Origin: Utricularia gibba
Lineage: Eukaryota; Streptophyta; Magnoliopsida; Lamiales; Lentibulariaceae
Assembly: GCA_002189035.1 (NCBI GenBank)
Contig: NEEC01000002.1
Location: forward strand, 4,611,001-4,675,000
DNA length: 64,000 nucleotides
Direction of reading: 5' to 3'
Position numbers and translations under genes: made by a program
Notes under the pieces: generated by a model
What the model was told of the DNA's origin: nothing
Databases searched by the model: none
The model's input: the letters and a program-made list of their open reading frames with translations, nothing else
Part shown: positions 59,515-64,000 of the stretch, one piece after another
Layout: every line of letters starts with the position of its first letter
Numbering within the stretch: position 1 is the stretch's first letter

Positions 59515-60120
59515 GATCTACAACTTTTTAGAAAATATATATTCTAAGTAGTAATAGCTTTTGAAGAAATAACCATTGCAACTCTATTATAAAACACAAT
59601 CATTTTAATCAATAACATAGTTTTTGTGGAATGAAGAATTATGTTCTCTTCACCCTTGCCTCCTCCCTTGCTCTTCTTCTAGATTTCTACTCTTTAATCC
59701 CCACCATTTTCTTAAGTTGTGACGTCCATGTGGGTTGAGGCCTACTGAATAAGATGTAGTGGCCCTTCCTTGAGCGAAAAAAATACAAATTTTTCACTTC
59801 TTGGGCAACAGAATAGTGAGAACATGTGGCACGCATAGTGTGAACGTGCATCGTTAGCGGAGTGCGTCGAGTGGTGCTTAGCCTCTTTAGCTTTGGGAAC
59901 ACTTATAAAGGGTTACCAGGTGTAGCCACAGGCAGGCGCTTGCCATGTAGACATAATCGCATCTGCCCTTTTCTATTGGGAATTAGTTACCAAATAATAT
60001 CATTATAAAATATACATTTTTCAGGTTAATTTTCTTTTTGTATTATGGGCTTATTCCTAAAAAAAAGGAAAGAAAATTGTACGGGTTTTGACGGTTTGGG
60101 CCAGAAAGCGGCCCACCATT
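59515..60120. other. RAD51 upstream spacer
   Basis: No gene or repeat recognised; the short minus-strand frame at 59902-59687 lacks a domain. Confidence 0.45.
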
Positions 60121-60131
60121 CAAACAATTGG

Positions 60132-60139
60132 TTTGGCGC
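60132..60139 (+). promoter_or_regulatory. E2F-type site in the RAD51 promoter
   Basis: TTTGGCGC fits the plant E2F consensus TTTSSCGC. It lies 88 bp upstream of the RAD51 ATG; an inverted CCAAT (attgg, 60127-60131) touches it. S-phase E2F control of RAD51 is known in plants; binding here is inferred. Confidence 0.75.
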
Positions 60140-60226
60140 TTCTGCAAAACTGCATTTTCATTTTCGCTCTCATTTCAGAATAGTCAAGGAGAAGCAGCCG
60201 TGATTTGGGTGGAACCAGAGGTTTCG

Positions 60227-62266
60227 ATGGAACAGCTGAGGAATCAGAATATGTTAGCGCCGCAGCAGAATGAGGAATTAGAAGATATCCAGAGTGGGCC
60301 TTTGCCTATCGAGCAGCTTCAGGTGATTCTTCTTACCAAGATGCTAAATCGTAATTTCCAGGGTAGCGTGTCTCTTGATATTGGATGTATTCTGTTGATA
60401 TGCGTGTTTTAATGTTTTTCGTGTTTTCCGTGACTTGTTGATATGGTTTTTGCGGTTTATTGAATGTGGGTTTCGGTAATTTATAACTGATACTGAAAAA
60501 AATTTTGTTGCGCGGCGATGGAAGGCATCTGGGATTGCGTCTGTAGATGTCAAAAAGCTAAAAGATGCTGGATTTTGCACCGTTGAATCAGTAGTATACT
60601 CTCCAAGGAAGGAACTTTTGTTAATAAAGGGTATCAGCGATGCAAAAGTTGATAAAATTGTTGAGGCAGGCAAGTTTACCTATGCATTCTTGGTCCTTCC
60701 GCCGTTGATATTGTACATTGTATCTGGAATTTCCTCATTCTTTGAACACGTTGCAGCATCCAAATTGGTTCCTTTGGGGTTCACAAGTGCCAAACAGATA
60801 CATTCTCAGAGGCTTGAAATAATTCAGATAACTACTGGGTCAAAAGAACTGGATACTGTCCTGGAAGGTTGATGATACAATTGACGAAAAGGTAGAAACT
60901 TTCTTGGTTTATTGCAATACTCAAAATCATTTTTTTGTATTCCAGGAGGAATTGAAACAGGTTCCATCACTGAAATATATGGGGAGTTTCGATCTGGAAA
61001 AACACAACTATGCCACACTCTGTGTGTCACATGCCAAGTAAAGTTCTAGAATGCAATGCTCAAATAGCGTGCATTTCTTTCTTCTTTTTGTTGATTTCAC
61101 TGAATGGTAATGTCATTTTGATAGCTTCCTTTGGATCAAGGTGGAGGTGAAGGAAAGGCAATGTATATTGATGCTGAAGGGACATTCAGGCCACAAAGAC
61201 TGCTGCAAATAGCTGAGAGGTCTGTTCTCTTTGTTGAGAATAAGTGATTCTCATCTCTTTTAAATGCTTTGTTTTCGTTTAGGTATGGAATGAATGGGGC
61301 AGATGTGCTGGATAATGTGGCCTATGCCCGAGCATACAACACTGACCATCAATCTAGGCTTCTCCTTGAAGCTGCCTCAATGATGATTGAGTCAAGGTGC
61401 TGTCGCTATTATGTTATTTTAGTTCAATTTTACTGACAAGCCTTTCATGTTAGTGAAAATATTTTGATGTTCCAGGTTCGCCCTTATGATTGTAGATAGT
61501 GCTACTGCTCTTTATCGAACAGATTTCTCGGGAAGAGGTGAATTATCAGCTAGGCAAATGCATCTTGCGAAGTTCTTGAGAAGCCTTCAAAAGTTAGCAG
61601 ACGAGGTGATTTATTCCATTTGATTCCTCAGGGATATAATTTTTTAGACTGTCACTGAACCACTCCAGAGGCTTAGCTCTTCTTGTAGTGCAACTGAACC
61701 AAGTATACTGGAGTGAGGAGAACATGAACTTAGGAATCCTCCCAACCTCGCTGCATCCCATGCACATGCAGATTCTCTCATTCGATGATTGTATTTGCAT
61801 CCATTATCCTATGCGTGTTGATGCTCCCTGTTTTAATAATACAAAGTTTGTGCTTCATCGATGTAGTTTGGTGTGGCTGTTGTAATAACCAACCAAGTTG
61901 TTGCTCAAGTGGATGGGTCGGCGGTTTTTGCTGGGCCCCAAAGCAAACCTATTGGAGGAAACATTATGGCTCATGCTACTACCACCAGGTTTGTCATTGT
62001 GCTCAACTTGCTTACACACCCTAGTTTCTGAACCATGCTTTTGGAACACGCCCTCAAAAACCAATTTTTGCAACCTTTTGAAATATTTCCTTTACCCTCT
62101 TCAGAATTCAGCACTGGTTAATTTTTTGATGATGTTTAACAGACTAGCTTTGAGGAAAGGAAGGGGGGAAGAGCGGATATGCAAAGTGGTGAGCTCTCCA
62201 TGCCTAGCTGAAACTGAAGCAAGATTTCAGATAACAACAGCGGGTGTTGCAGATGCCAAGGATTAG
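60227..62266 (+). CDS. RAD51: RAD51 recombinase
   Basis: Nine exons: 60227-60322, 60525-60669, 60757-60867, 60946-61037, 61125-61219, 61283-61396, 61476-61605, 61867-61988 and 62143-62266, 1029 nt, 342 aa, the family's usual length in plants. The protein forms filaments on single-stranded DNA and drives strand exchange in homologous repair and meiosis, in the nucleus. It has an N-terminal helix-hairpin-helix region (about residues 36-88, [13 protein letters not shown]), Walker A GEFRSGKT (130-137), Walker B LMIVD (221-225), [20 protein letters not shown] and the loop 2 region ending [15 protein letters not shown]-binding residues are intact. All introns are GT-AG except intron 2, which is GC-AG. 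The ATG chosen starts MEQLRNQN, matching plant homologues. Transcription is probably linked to the upstream E2F site. It seems functional, in sharp contrast to its decayed surroundings. Confidence 0.97.
60670..60756 (+). other. GC-AG intron of RAD51
   Basis: The exon 2 border reads CAG/GCAAGT, the best-known consensus for GC donors, and the acceptor is TTGCAG. Only this junction restores the conserved [12 protein letters not shown]; the nearby GT (aagttt) shifts the frame. Confidence 0.9.
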
Positions 62267-64000
62267 TATCTTCGTGCCCCTGTGTTTCTAGCTGCAAATA
62301 TTGTGTGCTCTACCAACATGTTGCTCGTCTTTCGCAACACCTCGCTGTCGAACTCATCACAAGGCACTGTGTAAGATTTGGGAATGAAGAAACCAAGTTT
62401 TGTTGAACCATAAAGTTTCAGATAACCTTCTAGTGACCCTGGATCCTACTGCTCAAATATTTTCCATCATAGATTCATCCAGGTTTCATGAAAAACCATT
62501 AGAAATCTCTCTGCCTGAAGAAGTTGAAAATGCTAAACTTTGATATTTACTTGAATTATCAATTGCAATTGAAACTGAAATGGGATTGGTATTTGAACCT
62601 TTATACTTACCTTGCGCTATAGCTTTTTGATTGAGAAGCCCATGTTCTCGAAGTATGCAACGAAAATATGAATTTCATATTTATATTGGTTAATTGAGAA
62701 GGTTCAACTGCATGTAATAGAGTTTTGCATTATGCATTAGAGCATCTCAATAATTTTAAAGTACCCAAAGGTATGAATTATAAAAGTAGAATTGTGTAAA
62801 AGCTTTTTGATTAATCTAGTGTCGTCAATACTTTTTTTCTATTCTATATGAATGTACGTTATCATTTGAAAGAACAAAAAGTTGGATATGAGCATTCCAA
62901 AATGCAAGAGATACTTCAATATATAGCATATGTTAAATAAAAATGTGATTGAAAGGTTCACATGTTACGAAAATGAGGTTGGCAATCTTTTGAAGTGCTT
63001 GCTTCTATTCTATTAAGATGTAATATTTCACATAATTTTGACATGTGGTTTGTTAAACATTTGAAAAAAAGTTATATTGATCTATTTGAGAAGTTGATTC
63101 ATGAATAAAGCTCTCTAACCTAGAATTAGATGGTCATATTCGTACAATTCAAAGTTATGTAGCCTAGAATTCATGATAATTATGAGGAGACAATATTCAA
63201 TGCAGAAATTTAGTTGAATATGCTATTGATAATCAATTTATACTATATTATATGTTTGTGCTGATTTAGTCAAAGCTTGATATTTACAAAGACAATTGCA
63301 GATGTAAAGTAAATTATCTATATTATCTTAAATGTGTTTTATCAATTTAGACAAAATATATTTTTAATCAATTAAGATAACATGTTTTAGAATATTCAAA
63401 TTTTTATTTTACCAAAATCTAGAAAGTGAGACCTAAATGTACATGTACATCTTTGGTTTTCATGAAGCATAGCGGTTATGGTTTCTCAAATTTACTGCTT
63501 CTTTAGAATAATTGTTTCAGAACTATTTTAAGGAATATATTTAGACAATGCGAAATGAAAAATTGATACAAATGAATCTGTGATAAGGGACAATTACATA
63601 ATTAAGTAACAAGGGATTAATTTCAAAAGATGGAAGAGGGCTAAATGATTTTGAAAGATAGGTTTAACAAAAGATTGCAAAGACCTAATGTTGAAAAAAT
63701 AAGGAGAATAAGGACAAATGAATTTCTTTATTGATTTGTAATTGGAGTTTCTTTTACAAAATATGCAGATGCTTAAAATAATAATACATTTAATTTTAAC
63801 ATAATTAAACAACTCATCCATTAAATACCAACACATCTAGCTGTAAAAAGTTTCGACAAGTTTGAATTTATTTAATAAAATCAAGCATAAATATTAATTA
63901 ATATCAGAATGTCTACATTTCATATGCCTCATTTTTTTACCTACCTTCATAAGTTGCAGCCAAGTTATGCACGATCAACACACACTTAATTTCAATAGAT
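62267..64000. other. RAD51 3' region and AT-rich spacer
   Basis: The first few hundred bases are probably the 3' untranslated region. The rest is AT-rich, with no recognisable gene or element up to the window end. Confidence 0.5.

Noticed and set aside
60344-60673. 109-codon minus-strand frame over RAD51 intron 1 and exon 2
   Set aside because: Antisense to a clearly coding exon.
63594-63836. 80-codon minus-strand frame downstream of RAD51
   Set aside because: AT-rich, biased composition, no domain; chance frame.

Overview
The window is nuclear DNA from a seed plant, most likely a flowering plant. The evidence is spliced genes of plant families with short introns, AT-rich spacers and dense, nested, decayed LTR retrotransposons. 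I cannot name the species from sequence alone.

Two host genes look intact. An SBP-box transcription factor gene of the SPL family lies on the minus strand (18863-20489, four coding exons, 388 aa) and carries a miR156-complementary site in its last exon. A complete RAD51 recombinase gene lies on the plus strand (60227-62266, nine exons, 342 aa). It has an E2F-type site just upstream and one GC-AG intron. No tRNA, rRNA or other RNA gene was recognised.

Almost everything else is retrotransposon debris. From left to right: a Tat-lineage Ty3/gypsy element on the minus strand (1-6900) interrupted by a solo LTR; a Del/Tekay-like chromovirus 3' end (8078-10190, minus); a copia element (10.5-15.8 kb, plus) interrupted by a copia LTR; the SPL gene; a non-autonomous hAT-like element with an 8-bp target duplication (22260-23121); an Athila-like gag-pol (25.4-28.3 kb, plus); a second Del-like element (28.4-32.9 kb, minus) carrying an inserted LTR; an Athila element with primer-binding site, gag and protease (33.6-37.2 kb, plus); and a stack of LTRs inserted into a chromovirus and another Athila element (37.2-48.8 kb). 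After that come reverse transcriptase fragments in inverted orientation (49.2-49.8 kb), a chromovirus 3' end (51.8-53.5 kb), a TRIM-like LTR pair in inverted orientation (53.6-54.7 kb), an LTR nested within an LTR (56.9-59.5 kb), and RAD51.

No pol or gag frame is open over its full length, so the elements are dead. Several solo LTRs still have 5-bp target duplications, which fixes their ends and shows the order of insertion. I found no credible new enzymatic system. The observations most worth following are a short perfect hairpin at about the same distance (110-160 nt) from the start of three related LTR families, with a compensatory G-C/A-T change in its stem; a 47-bp direct duplication (instead of 5 bp) exactly flanking a solo LTR; and the GC-AG intron and E2F site of RAD51.
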